Assembly: GCA_930367205.1 (NCBI GenBank)
Contig: OV884013.1
Span: 87,793,333-87,857,332, forward strand
DNA length: 64,000 nt
Direction: 5' to 3'
From: Acanthosoma haemorrhoidale
Lineage: Eukaryota; Arthropoda; Insecta; Hemiptera; Acanthosomatidae
Shown here: positions 22,146 through 35,500 of the stretch, piece by piece
Numbering within the stretch: position 1 is the first letter of the stretch
Layout: each line of letters opens with the position of its first letter
Notes under the pieces: model-generated
Database searches by the model: none
What the model was told of the DNA's origin: nothing
Seen by the model: only the letters and a program-made list of their open reading frames with translations
Made by a program: the position numbers and the translations under genes

Positions 22146-25100
22146 CTGTTAACATAAACAACAAATAATAACTATTGAAATTAATTATTTATATTTCTTA
22201 ATCAATCCTAAACTATAAGCTTGAAAAAAAGCAAATAAATGTATAGAGTACTGCTAACTATAAACTTCCCGCTCTCACTCTGATTATCCAACATTTCTAG
22301 AATATATTTATATGTATATATATATATATTGTTGTGAAATTTGATGTCAAATTATTTTATCAAGACATTTGAATTTAAAAAAAAGCGGCAAATGGCCATT
22401 GGAAAGAGTGGGGAATATGAAAATTGGAGGGAAAGTGAGGGATCAGCTAGGAAGAGAGAAAGCAGTTGTGGTTATCCTGTGCTAGAGGAAGAATGTTTAG
22501 CGTTTTTGAATTGGTTGAAAGCATGAGGCAATGTGTTGGTGTTTAAAGAAATGAACAATTTGTGTTGAATAGCGAACAGGGACGTGGAAAATCAGTGTTA
22601 GAAAAAAGAATTTAGTTCAGGGAGAAGGAATTGAGTAGATGGAACTGGATATTGCTGAAAGCATGGCAAACCAAGTTGGACATTAGTAGCAAGAATGATG
22701 ATGTATAAGATATAGTGGATCTGGCCATTGTGGAGTTGAATATAAAGGTGAATAATAAAATTATTGGAATATTGAAATTGTTGTGGGTATTCAATTAAAA
22801 TTAGTGTAAATTTTGTAAAATCTTGTATTTTTTCTTTAACCAGAGTTTTCCTATATAATTAACAAGAACCATTGAAATCTCAGATAAATAGATACAAATT
22901 TAATCAGATAGAAATTTAAAATTAATAAAATAAATGAAATCATAATAATATATTGTTGTGATATTAGATATTGTGGAGTTTGTATATAAATATTTAATCC
23001 AACCTTGAATCAAGAAGGTAAATAAAAACAATTGAGAGTGGATGAAAAAAAACAAAAGGAGTATACTGGTTGTTGTGATGATGAAAACACACACAGAATA
23101 ATTCTCTCTCTAGTTATGGGACTGGCCTGGTGTATAGGTGTCTGGGTATAGTTATAATGGAAAAACTTTTATTGTATAGTTGTGGTGATTATGATGAAAA
23201 CACACAACATAATTACTCACTAGTTTTGGGATCAGCCCGTAATACATGTTATTAGCTTGATATTGTGAGTAAGAGAAACTTAAAAACTTTGTTGGTTAGT
23301 GGTTATTGACTTAAAGCAGAACGGAAGAGAAATAGCACAAAGAGCAGAGGTATTAATTTGTTTAAATAATGAAGTGAATTAAAGAAGAAAAGGAATCAAA
23401 TTTATAGACAAGTATTTATAAAATTAATATAAGTTTATTTTTTATGTTTGTAAAATTAAATTCATCTTTTTGCCAGATTTAATATTGTTAGTAGAACCTA
23501 AAAAACATCAGATAAAAAGAAATAAAATAAAGATAAAAATAATATCAGTGAAGAACGTAATAATATATATATTTAAAATATTTTTCTTTCATAACTCTTT
23601 AATTCCTCACTTATTATCATTGTTGTGTCAACCTCTTTATCACGAATAATCAGAAGTCCCCTCTTCTCGGTCCAGAAAATATCCATCTATGTTTCCATAT
23701 TTTATTAATAAAGCTTATGACGTAAGTCAGAGAGGGGGAAGAAGGGGGGAACCATCCCCACCACGGCTGGCCTGCCTATATAACCCGGCCGTCTTAGGGC
23801 GGAACTGAGAACGGACTGAACCGGCACTTGGAATACTACTCTCTCTCTGCACTGGCGCTTGCTGCTCTACTCAAACCATGGCTTTCTTATTCAGCTACCT
23901 CTGCATCTCTCTTTCCTAACCTCGCTATGCTTTAGTTCGGCGTCGTCAGACCCCACACTTTCCTAGTGGGATTCTCTGCCTACGTCTTGCTAAAACTGGC
24001 ACCTCCTTGGAAGAAACCTCTTTCTTGTGGATGACGGTTGCCGTAGCCCTACAAACTTTACCTAGTAGCGCCTCCCACGGCGATCCAGTCTGCATCTCTC
24101 CAGTTCACACTCGCCTTTGGGATCCGCACGGTTTTCACCTACCCTTCAATACCAAGTGTGAATTCGTGGTCACTCCAATACCACATAAACTATCTATAAT
24201 ACCTAACCTGTTCCTCTTCTCCTGAACTTAGTCAGGACACACTTTCAAAGATCTTATGGAATCAGATCAATACGAATAAAGCTTCCCCCATTTTATCTAT
24301 TTCTTGGCGCTGACCGGACAGCGGCTAGAGTTGTAGTGACCCTAGCCCTCGATGGGCGTCCTTCCCCCTTGGGGACATCATAATTCCCGACAATCTCGAT
24401 TATATATATAATAATATAATTATATAATTAGTATATATTGTTGTGATATTTTGATGTTGTGAGTTTTGATGTTGCCTTTGAGATAAACTCAAAATTAGCA
24501 AACGTAAAAGAAGGTGAAAACGACCCGTGGTTCATGGCTATGAAAGGATGAACATTTTGTAGCCGTTCTGCCTAATATTAATAGTTATCAAATAAATAAT
24601 ATCAAAAATTAAATATAAATATTTTAATATTGGATTTGTTAACTTTAAAATAAGTAAAGTTAATAATATCTAAGGCAAATGGCATTGGACCATAAGAGAG
24701 CTAAAAAACTCAAGAAGGCAGCGGAAAGGGACAAGGACGACGAGAGGCGGTAAGCACTCATTCAATTTGGCTCGGCAACCAGAGAAGAAGGACCAGGAGT
24801 TACGATCGTCCCAGGAGACACGAGGCACGAGGGACTACGCTTGGCTATCAAGACAAAGAAACCAGAAGAACAAAGAAACAAGAAGAACAGCAAAGGACGC
24901 ACAACAAAGAAAAAACTGGCCAGTCACGATTATAAAAAGGTACATTTTAAGTTTAATTTTAACCTTGTAAAATTTATCACGTATGTGCTTAGATGTATAT
25001 TCAATCCATAAATCAATTTGTAAATAAACAATTTTCCTTTTGCCAGAATTCTTCTTTATATTAACAGAACCTCTATAAAACCTCAGATTAAATTTAAATA

Positions 25101-28100
25101 TAAACAATTAAAAGATAAAAAACATAATAATATATATGTTAAATTTGTACTTTGTATTTCATAATTTTAAAATCTGCTGAGCACGGATGACCTAGGCGGT
25201 GGCAGCACAGTTATAGGTTATAGAGAGTGTTGAAGTATAAAGTGAAATTTTGTGTTTTGTAAAGTTAAAGTGAGGAATAAAAGAGTTATGAAAGAACAAT
25301 ATTTGAAATAAAACCTTTAAATGTTGTTTCTTTCATTTACAGACAAATGCAATTGAGTCTTTGTTCACAGGAAAAACATTACTTACATCAATGGACACAC
25401 ATAAAAAAAAAAATTTATTAGGAGAACAATCCAACTGTCAAGTTTTACCCCTAAACCAATGAAATGCCAGGTTTCTACGTGTTGGAGGCTGGATGAGCAC
25501 TGCGAGTTAGGGTTACCAAAACCAAAAATATTTTGGAATTTTTAAATAGTGTTATCCATGAAAATAATTGGTATGACTTTTTCAGGTAGATTTATGATAA
25601 GTGAGGGCTCAAAACACTCGGGACTTCACAAGTCAAGGGACAAGAGTCTTAATTCACTTGACTGGTCAGATTTGGGCAAATATATTCTCCTGCCTGAAAG
25701 TATGTTCTACAATAGCAGTATTTTATAATATACACTTTATAATATACAAAGTCCCACTATTATCCCTCCATGTTATATCTTCACTTTCAAAAATCCATAG
25801 CACAACACCCCATGAAGAGGTAAGGCTTGACTGAAGATTACCACTGCAGCTGGTATTTGGCACAGAGATTCTAGAATAGCACTAGCCATTAACTCTTAAC
25901 CTTAAATTCGGTTTTTTTCAATCGGATTCAGTTGTTCTCTATTCAAGTAACTTCTAATTTATCCTCAGGCAGAGTTAACCTCGACCAGATCCCTTCCATA
26001 CATTTAGAAAAACAAAGTCCAGTTCATAACTGATATAAAAAAAAAAATCATTCATATAATGAAGAAAACAACAAGGTAAAAATAAAATTTATGCATATTT
26101 TAAATAATGAACAAGGTTATTGATCTAATTTCAAATAATTATGTACACTGAGACTTTTATTTTATCACCAATCCCGACGCATAAGACTAGTTGTTATTTA
26201 AACCTAACAACACAATAATAATGATAAATAATTGTTGTAAATTTAAGAGATGATAACTTGTATGTGACAAGAACATTAGAATTTAGTGTCAGTTAAATGA
26301 TTTAAGCAAAACAAAATTTGGAATGAATGTTGATAGCTTGGAAAAATATTGCTATACAATAGCTGTTATTTTATCAATCATTGAAGGAAGTTTTTAATTT
26401 TAAACTTGTTAGAGAGAAGTGTGAAAACAAATGAGGTACATAACCCCATGAGTGCTGATACAGTATAAATAACATATTATCAGGCAAGATAGGGACTCAG
26501 TTCAAAGAATGGTTTCTAAACAGGTCATAAATAAGAATTGAATGATAAATGCTCTGTTCATTATTTAGGTAATTACAAATTTTAAAAATACACATCAATA
26601 AAAAAGAAGGACCAATTTAAAAACACTTCTCATTAATGCATACGGTGAACAAAGTTACAGTCTATGAATATTCTATACCTTATTCATGTAATAGAACTTA
26701 TTATTTTTATTACTTTAAAAGATAATGTTGAGAAAAACAACTTTCAGCTTTAACAACATGTTTTTGTTGGCTACATAACTATTAGTATAATTATATTTTT
26801 ATAATTATAATAACTATAATTACATTTAGGATGATAATCACTATATTTCTATATTAAATATAAATATTAAAAAGAAGTAAGCTATTTTGTGAGAAATAGA
26901 ATACAATTACAATCTACCCCATTGGGTAGAAAGTAAAGATGATCGATCATCTCATTGATCCCATATTTTAAAAAATAAAAAATAAACATGCATTAACATG
27001 AAATAAACAATTTAGTATTGTATAAATCAACAAAAATCCAGATCAAGAAAAAAGGGAATAAAATATTAAAAAGAAGTAAGCTATTTTGTGAGAAATAGAA
27101 TGTAAAGATGTTTAGGCTATCAAAGATGAATCTATCTGAAAAATTGCATCCATATAAAATATTTAAGTGACCTCTACAGGAATATAATGAGTTGTAATTA
27201 ATTAGATAGCTTCATTGTTATGGAGGAAAATATCTTAATGGTTCATATTACCGTTCCTACAGTTAGGATGAACAGCTTATGAAAGCTTAGCAATAAAAAA
27301 ATAAAGTGAGGTTTTTTTTAACAGTGGTTCCTGTTGCACATGGAAACTGACAAGAGAATTCTATTAAAAGTTTAAATCAACAGAAAAAACTGCCAATATA
27401 AAAGGAAAGAGCTTGTTGATAAAAAAAGTAAAGATAAAAGGTGCTCAGGCTCTTGGCCGAATGGTATGGCAAAAGTATCTATTTCCAGAGGGAAGTACTA
27501 AGTATCACAAACTGTTGACAAATGAGACAGATAATGGATTGATTCACAAAATGGATGGCATTATTATAAGATCCTAATTTCAAACCACAAACAAAATTAC
27601 TTATCGAACCAGGGGAGATAAAAAGTTTAACTTAAAAACAATACTTGTATGTGAGACAACTCAGTATAAAAGATGAAATTTTCATTTAGATCATTAGGAT
27701 GACTGGGACTAAAACTGATAAAAGTCATGATATAAAGAGGTATTAAAGTGACCAGCATTAAAACCAGATTTTTTGCACCAACATCAAAATATTTTAATGC
27801 TTTTGTTGACCTCATTGATTGTAGAACACAAAAAATTCAATAAAAAAAAAAGCTCAAGGCAACTAATAAAACACACATGAATTACAAATTAATTATTGTT
27901 ATTATGACAGTATCTTGCAATATTTAAAACTATATTAAGCCCAAGGCCTCTTTAAGAGATAATGTCAACAGAGGTTGCTGCCATAATTGGTAGATGGCAC
28001 TGAGGAATTAAAAGGGTCAACCTACAGCTTATTTAAAAATTTAAAGCACAAAGTCTCCAGAAAACACCTTACACAAGATTTGATATGTGCTATAAAGTTT

Positions 28101-29086
28101 GCATTCATTTGCTTAATTGCTTCTAAACCCCAGTTTTAGTCAAGAACACCATCTCTTATATTTTATTTTATTTGCCTGGAATTCCTCAGATTAGCTTAAA
28201 TATTTTTACCACAGGTCACCGTCTCACATATTTAAAATTGCTAAATTTGATATTTTATGAGATATTATTATGTGCTGTAAATGTAAAAGTGTATAATAAT
28301 AATACATAATAGTCTGCAAATACATCTTACTCAATCTCTGTGAAACTTTCTCAAAAATGCATACTAAAATATACATTAATTTAATAATTAAAAAGATTAT
28401 GAACATGTGTAATAAGCCATGAGAAATTTCTAAAAGAATATTAAAATCTGTTATTACATTGAAAGCTAACAGTCTATCCTCTTGAGTTCTTGAGGTGCAT
28501 GCATCTGCTACTACATGAACTTTTAATCCCAAGGCACACAGCTCAGCAGCTGTCTGCTCCACACAGACATGGGCCTAAAATACACATAAATAAAAACTAA
28601 CATGGTTTCAACAGTGCTAAGTGAATTTTCATAAATTTCAACTTACTTCGATTCCAAATAACACAACGCACTGGACATTACCATCACATAGAGAATCTAG
28701 TTGTTTAGTGACTTCTGGAACAATCATGCTAAATTTTGTTTTGGGAAATACGCCATGTGCATGAGTAATATCTAATTCTGGCACTGTGTTTCCCAGCCCC
28801 TTTGGATATTGTTCAGTAACAATTAAAGGAATGTTCATTGCTTTAGATGTTGATATCTAAAACAAATTCAACTTGTACTGACTCAATATAAAAATGTGAT
28901 TCTGTAGGGGAAGTGAACAAGTAATTTGCCACAAGAAAAATGAATCATTTGACTTACTAATTTTTGGGCAGATTCTATAATTTCATTAAAGTGTACCAGT
29001 TGCCTGAACTTCTCTTGAACATCACAGAGAAAAAATACTGTTCGTTTAATTGGTAAGAAACCATATTTAACGATTGTGGGCGACAT
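22002..29086 (-). CDS. Isochorismatase domain-containing hydrolase (ISOC1/ISOC2 type)
   Basis: A cysteine hydrolase of the isochorismatase-like superfamily; the animal ISOC proteins are conserved but their physiological substrate is not established. Exons on the minus strand are 28958-29086, 28647-28856, 28458-28574 and 22002-22145, all phase 0 with GT/AG borders, joining to exactly 200 codons including TAA, or 199 residues, close to human ISOC2. Blocks are [11 protein letters not shown] (catalytic Asp), [23 protein letters not shown] (catalytic Lys), [12 protein letters not shown] (catalytic Cys), [14 protein letters not shown] and the C terminus [17 protein letters not shown] with FKEVAALIK. 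All three catalytic residues are present, so it looks functional. Intron 3 is 6.3 kb and repeat-filled. The start at 29086 fits the N terminus of the family. Confidence 0.95.
23065..23245 (+). repeat. Imperfect direct duplication, period about 110 bases
   Basis: Two units share GATGAAAACACACA, AATAATT and TAGTT-TGGGA in the same order, at 23065-23135 and 23173-23245. It is a local tandem duplication inside the ISOC intron. Confidence 0.55.
23705..24392 (+). mobile_element. Old solo LTR (copy D)
   Basis: The right end is CCCGACA at 24392. The segment 23880-24235 aligns with 45850-46200 of copy C, including GTCAGACCCCACACTTTCCT and GTGGGATTCTCTGCC. A TATA box (CCTATATAACC, about 23775) precedes it and AATAAA lies at 24275-24280, consistent with plus-sense U3-R-U5 order. 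The left end is eroded and was not fixed. It sits in ISOC intron 3, antisense to that gene. Confidence 0.65.
26862..27101 (+). repeat. Direct repeat of about 41 bases, 158 bases apart
   Basis: A unit starting AAATATTAAAAAGAAGTAAG and ending AGAAATAGAAT occurs at 26862-26902 and again, identical, at 27061-27101. The intervening sequence is unique AT-rich DNA. Confidence 0.8.
28458..28574 (-). CDS. ISOC-type gene, exon 3 (catalytic Cys)
   Basis: Acceptor ATTTTAG precedes 28574. [20 protein letters not shown] holds the nucleophile Cys; then [19 protein letters not shown], ending at donor GTAATA. Confidence 0.95.
28647..28856 (-). CDS. ISOC-type gene, exon 2 (catalytic Lys)
   Basis: Seventy codons from acceptor TGTTTTAG to donor GTAAGT. 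It holds [33 protein letters not shown] with the likely catalytic Lys, and QCVVLFGIE. Confidence 0.95.
28958..29086 (-). CDS. ISOC-type gene, exon 1 (catalytic Asp)
   Basis: Forty-three codons from ATG 29084-29086 to donor [17 protein letters not shown] carries the catalytic Asp, and [11 protein letters not shown] the first helix. Confidence 0.93.
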
Positions 29087-31769
29087 AACTCCTAAACAAG
29101 GCCTCTATTACTTCACAGTTCAAGCTGCTGTCAATTTGTTCACGCTTATCAACAAGTTTGATAACTCTTTCTAATCTACAAAAGGCGATTCAAGCGGTGC
29201 TGGTTGTTCATGTAAGAGTGCCTTCAAGGACACCAAGGAGCTTAAAACTTTTCTCCTAGGAAAGGTAAGAGAATTTATAAGCAAAAATAAAAGCTAATTT
29301 AGTCAGCTTGATCAACTTTTCTCAACAATCAACTATGTTTTGTTTAATAAGCACATTACGCTTTTATTTTAATCCCGGATTTCGAAAATTGATTAAGTGA
29401 GCTACTAAAGTTCATGTGACATATAGCTGTTAAGTAGATCATTTAAGATTTATCTCACATACCTCCATTCGGTCTCATTTCCTTTAATATGTAATGAAAA
29501 ACAACACCTATCGATTCAGATGGCTCCTCTATAAAATTAGTAATGCTTTATTTCCCTATAGGTTCAAATCTATAAATTTTCTCCCAAAGTTCTGTATTGA
29601 CATCTTCTTGAAAGAGAATCTTGCTTGAGAGAGAATGTTCTCCCTTCGAACAAAGTACCAACTTCCATCAAACGACCATCGTCGCAGATGAATATTTACC
29701 AACCACCAAATCCCTCGAAAGACAATTCCAAGAATCAAAATTTCTAAAGACCTCAAATGCTTCATTGATCCAGAACATATTACCATTATTATCCCCATCG
29801 ACTTCAGTAAAGTATTCGACATCCGTAGAATGGTTTTAACCATTAATCACTGATCGCACCCTAGCTGTCCCAGGATCAACCTTCCTCCAAACTCCAGCCT
29901 ATCCCTCCCCCCTAAATCAATGATCTCCAGTACTTTTTATATCACTTATATACCAATGACACCTACTTTCAACTATCTTCTTCTCACCGTCCTAGCTTTA
30001 ACCCGCTCCACTATCAAAGCAGGAATACATAAAGATAGAGACACTTGTAGTTTGTGGTATGTGTATTTTTTTACAGGAAGGTTATAGGGGTTAATGTGAG
30101 TACGACTAACAATGGGCTGTGTGTCCATAAACATCAGTACCTCTTCATCTGAGAACAGATCATTTTAAGTAAATGCTTTAAGCTCTATTTCTTTAATGCC
30201 TGCATCATAATTCGTTGTTTGCGAGTCCACTGGTTTGGCAATCTGAAGAAGTATTTACCAACCCACATTATGGCATTTTTGTAGTAGCTAATTTTCAAGA
30301 TGTTTGTATAGATTTATTATTATTTCGGTGGCCCATGAGCTAAGCTCGAGCGTAAGTTCTTTTTGGATAATAATTTAAAATTACCCAAACATTTCTGTAA
30401 TGAAATATATAAAAATAAAAGCGAACAATACGCAACGGAATAACGTCAAAATTGTCCGATTTATTTTTTATGAATTACGATAACCTTATTTTTACCACCC
30501 GTAAAAGTGTATTTGGCGTAGGTAGCTCGAACTATTTGGCTACATTTGGCCCAAATTTCTAGGGATTCTTGGAAGGCAATTTCGACCGAAGACGATTTCT
30601 TCAGTTTTTGTAGCCCTAGAAGACAACTGATCGTGAGCTTTTATCAATGAAGCTGCAACATTGGTGTTTCTTCTCCCACCTGATTATTGAATTCTGATGT
30701 TCACCAATATGTTATTGTTTCTTTGCTAAGATATAAGGTTTACCTTGATGTCTCCTTGGATACTGAATGAATTAGTTCCAGGCATTGATCTGTATATAAA
30801 TATACAGTGGTACTAGGTAATTTCATATCTCTAATATTTGAATATCTGAATTTTTTAAGGTAATGTTTAACATTTTTTATTTGATTAAACAATAGAAAAA
30901 ATGAATATAGTCAGTTTAAAAGATCAAAACATTTATTTTCATATTACATTAGTATGTAAGTTAGTTTTAAGGTTGATCAAAAAGGTGAGCCCCATCACCT
31001 TTATTAGTCAGTTTAGTCCAGTCACGTATAATGTATATCATTATACTTGTTTATTCATTATATAATTTCTATAAAATAACAAAACCTGTATATAATGTAG
31101 TGATGCCACAGGAAATACAAAAATAATTTGTAAATAGATTCACCTGAGGATCTATAATTATATGTAATTGTCTGTGAGTTTAAAGGGGCTATGAAAAAAA
31201 AAAATAATAATAAAATAAATTCATATAACAAAGTCAGTCCCCCCCCCCTACAGGAGGGGAATGCTAGCAGGAACCAATCAAAAAGTATTTAATAATGATT
31301 TAAAATACAAAACAACGATTAAACTTAAATTTACATAGATAAAGTAGTAAAACTAATTTTTACAAATACAGTTCCAGAGAGTTAGCAGTTAAGTCTAAAA
31401 CAGACACATTTTCAAAACAATACTTTTTAACGTTGCATCTTTCCAGCAAATAATGTGTTTCATTGACATGAGTTTAATCTGCAAAATTATGGATCAAATG
31501 CACTCAATAATAAGCATTTCATGTGGGCGAACTAAACCTACCGAACCATGTACACTTATATGTTTTTATAGCTCCATTTTATATAATTTGTGAGGTTGAC
31601 AAGAATTTCTTCTCCACTTATTCTCCGTAGCCACAGAGATACACAGGTAGGATTGTTATTATTATTGCGGGAAGCATAATCACTCTGCAAAAAATAGCTC
31701 AAGGGTGTTTGTATTTAAATTATTTACAAAAACAAATATCATGTTTATTGAATTTGGAAAACCGAATGT
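29087..31769. other. Spacer between the vanin-like and isochorismatase genes
   Basis: It should contain the isochorismatase promoter. A DRE-like TATCGATT lies at about 29508-29515. Around 29740-30000 the plus strand reads IDFSKVFD and YTNDTYFQL in different frames, vaguely like a LINE reverse transcriptase, but too weakly to call. The rest is AT-rich with no recognised feature; a C run lies near 31240. Confidence 0.4.
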
Positions 31770-32551
31770 TTAAAGTTCAATATGGAGATGTGATTTAGAA
31801 TCTAACAGTATCTGTGGGGACGTTTTGTCTCGTGAAAATATTCTGGAACTTATTCCTGCATATACGAGCCGGTCAGATGAAAACTGTAGTTGCGATGTTT
31901 GCCGATCTACAATGAAATCTATTTTAGAAGCATCTGGAAGTGAACCAAAAGCTTTGATTCCTTCACTATTTGATGATTCCAGTATAACAGGTGATGAAAA
32001 ATCGGGTTTCTCCTCCGAAACAGCTCTGATTAAAATATTATTAAATGTAGTGGAGTAAAGGAATAAATCGCCATGAGAGTCAGTTTTAATTTTAAGAGGA
32101 GGAGCATTTCCACTTTTCTGTGCGCAACTCTCCAACGAACCGGATGTACAAGGGATTACTCCACAAACTTGCATTCCCATCGCGGTCGAACCATTGACAG
32201 ACCCTTCACCATTAAATGTTGACAATCTATATTGGTAATGGTAAAAGGAATCATTCTTTACATACGACAGTTCTGACATATCCAATTGGTCCAGTGGTTT
32301 ATATCTTAAGGTCATATTTAACGAGAACTCACAGCAAAGCGTACCCTGGCAAATTGTTTCAATTATGTGTTTTTCTGACAATAAACTATATTTTGAATCA
32401 TTGTTTACGTCATTCACTTTTTTCAAGGAATCTTCTTGCAGTTCTGGGGTCAAAAGATGAGTATCGCATGAGGGGCATGCGAAAGGCCATAATTTGAGAT
32501 CGCTATCCACCCCTAGGTTTAGAGGCTCTAGAATCTTACCTTCTGACGTGC
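31770..32551 (-). CDS. Vanin-like gene, exon 7 (C-terminal domain)
   Basis: It runs from acceptor TTGTTTTAG to TAA at 31770-31772. It is Cys-rich (FACPSCDTH, TICQGTLCCEF, MQVCGVIPC, LESCAQ), as in the vanin base domain, with NGS and NMT sequons. Confidence 0.93.
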
Positions 32552-35500
32552 CTAAAACAATTACATAAATACATTACAAATAAAACTCAATACATTAATT
32601 TGTTAGCATTACTAATGAAAAAATAATGTATCCAACGGATATTTCATATTAACAGCAGGAAGTATGTGAGTAATAGAAACAGCTGAGAGGGGCACTGGGG
32701 CTGCAATTGTCTCTAGCTATTAGCAGAGAGTAGTTGTCTATAATGCTATAAATGATAGGTTGTCAGTTTTGGAGTTGTTTTAAGAAGAGAGGTGTTGATA
32801 ATTTGTTCTAGTTTGTGGATGGTCAAACATATTTGACGTGAGGGCCCTTACACTTCGTATTTCCTCGTACTTCTTATTTCTACGAATGATCTTATACCTC
32901 TTCGTATTATCTCGTAGCATCGCATGCCATCATATTGGCTGAGTATACAAGAGGCCATTGAGGCAGCATTGTAAAGGGTGTCCCAGAATTAGCGCAAGAT
33001 TTTAATTTGCCACCATTTGTGCAGTAAAGTGCTGGCAATCCTAAAAAAAAAAACAATTTGACAGCTGACAGTTTAGGGTTAGTAAAAATGGAGCGTTACA
33101 CGATAGAAAAACGTGTCTTTATTGTTGAACATTATCTCAAAAATAATGAAAGTTTGGCGGCTGCAGTTTGAAAATTTCGTGCGTGAGAGTTTTGTTGAAA
33201 ATCCAGGAACATCAATTCGGCGTCGTAAACACAGTTCTTTGTGCCGAAATTGGGAAATCGGATGATATTGATGTGGCCATTATGTGGTTTCAACAAGATG
33301 GTGCCACATGCCATACAGCCCATGAAACAATTCAAATACTGCATGAGACATTTCCAGGTCGTGTACTCTCTCGTTTCGGTGATCAGAATTGGCCCCCTAG
33401 ATCGTGTGATTTAACACCTTTACATTTATTTTTATGGGGTTATTTGAAGTTAAAGGTGTATGTGAACAAGTCCACATCCACCCGTGCATTAAAAGAGGAA
33501 ATTCAACGCTGCATCAACGAAATTCAACCACATTTATGCCAAATGGTCATGGAAAATTTCGACAAAAGAGTGTGTATGTGCCAGCAAAGTCGTGGAAGCC
33601 ATTTGCCTGATGTGTTATTCCATAAATAACCCTATCCTATTTACTTTATAATTCAATAAAAAAAACTGTGTTTTCTATTTAAATCAAATCTTGCGTTAAT
33701 TCTGGGACACCCTTTATTTAGAGCATCGAGATCACAAAACTCATTCGACAGATTTTTTGTAAATAACTCAAAAACTGTAAATGTATTCATTTTTTATTTT
33801 TATTTCTTGCATATAAATGCTTAGTGTCGTGGACCCCCTGAGGGTTGATAAATTATAAGTTGAAATTTACATATGTTTTAATAATAAATTTAAATATATG
33901 GTTATTTATATTATATTTAAATATAAAGTGACACCAACGTGGGGCTTATTCGTGTTTTTTAAGGCCATAATAGAATATTACAATACATCATCCTAATACC
34001 ACACTACTCCGTCGCATCACTTCATCTCAAAAACACCTATAACTAGGAAATGTTGCGTGGTGATTCTTCTAACACTGTAGAGTTGCATTTAGAAAGATTT
34101 GTTCGACTCATACGTTTTGACATAAAGCCTAAACCCATTTATCAATCCATTTGTAACAAGTGTTGTTGGAGATCTATATGTCCATATAGTATAGTATATG
34201 TTAAATCAAAATAACTGACTCATCAATTTTTCTCGAGACCAACAAGTTTTAGAACATTTTGCACGGCTATCTTTCTAATACTGTAATGAACTTAAAGAGT
34301 ACTCCGTAAGGAAGTACGGGTACATGAACTTCATGTTCTTGTACATGAATCCATGTGCTGAAGCTTAGCTACATTGCATGTATAGCTTACATTAATTAAC
34401 AGCAATGGTTTGAAAAATGATATAAGCCTAAGGGCTGCTCCCTTCAATTTGTAATTACTATCATATAATTTAAATTTGGAACGAATACTGTTTATTCCTT
34501 ACAAAAGATACTTCAAGATATTGCCCCTTCCTACCAGCTAAGATATTACCTCTTCTTATCAGGGTTCCAGTAATTATTTCTGCGTAAGGAAGTATAATAG
34601 TTGAAACTATTACATTGAACTGACAGTTAGAATCGGTATTGTTCATTTTTGAATATGCATATAATTTTGATACATAAATGTACATAATCTTATAATATAA
34701 TACATAATCACCTTGTTTAAAAAAAATAATTAAATAATATCAATACATCTATCCAAAATAGCGACATGAGGGGGATACGGGGAACTCTTCAAAGTGTAAA
34801 TAGGATTGTTTACCTGGTTTCCCCTTTTTAAACAGCTTGGCAGTCAAAATACGTGTTTCATTTCGCTCATTAAATAAATAAACCACTGGTCCCTTCCTCC
34901 CTGCGTAAATCCCACTGCCAGTACTTCCTCGCTCCAGGGAGTTGACTCCCGCCGAGAGGAGGTTGGCATCAGTCACATAAGCCCACGCCATCTGTGTTTG
35001 AATCGCTAGATGAACAAAGAACAACAACACGATAATAAACAATAAAGATTACATGTTCTATTTTTATTTCACATAAAAACAAAAAAGAAATATCTTATTC
35101 GATGTCCCATGATCATTCTACAAAACAGTATGTTTTATGACAATAACATTGAAGTTGTTCAATTTGTTTTTATTTTTATACACTCATCAAAAGGGAGTTT
35201 ATATTTTACAGTAGAACCTTGCTAATCCGACTTCCACAAGTCCAACTCTCTGCGTAATCAACCATCTCGTGGCCCAGTTATGTAATGCTCATTATATATT
35301 ACATTTTAGTAGAAAAGTGTACCTCAGTTGAGACTTATGGTGCCCTTGTTTTTTGTAAGTAACCATTTTCCTAACCCTAACCCCCTAACCCTAACCCCCT
35401 ATCCCTTTGCTACCTGCTAGGGCCAAGACACCCTCACTTGTGCCTTAGCCTTCACTAAAGTATGTTCTAAACTGATTAATATTTGTATATATACCAGTGT

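Larger units (their letters stand above)
22325..25107. repeat. Diffuse repeated segments in ISOC intron 3
   Basis: Three related segments recur near 22835-22895, 23460-23525 and 25030-25105 (CCAGA followed by AACAGAACC-like and CTCAGAT-like words), and the start word ATTGTTGTGA recurs near 22329, 22953 and 24440. This suggests degenerate copies of one element. Short open frames here, such as 22341-22526 and 24767-24970, are Lys/Arg/Glu-rich but unrecognised. Confidence 0.35.

Noticed and set aside
24767..24970. Basic 67-codon frame in the ISOC intron
   Set aside because: Lys/Arg/Glu/Gln-rich composition with no homologue recognised; lies in a repeat-like region.
29556..30010. Possible LINE reverse transcriptase (IDFSKVFD, YTNDTYFQL)
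   Set aside because: The two motif-like words are in different frames and the intervening sequence does not match; could be chance.
31825..32497. Plus-strand open frames overlapping the last vanin exon
   Set aside because: Shadows of the minus-strand coding exon, which has clear family homology.
35373..35402. Interstitial telomere repeat
   Set aside because: Only two irregular units and not the arthropod TTAGG register; likely a simple repeat.
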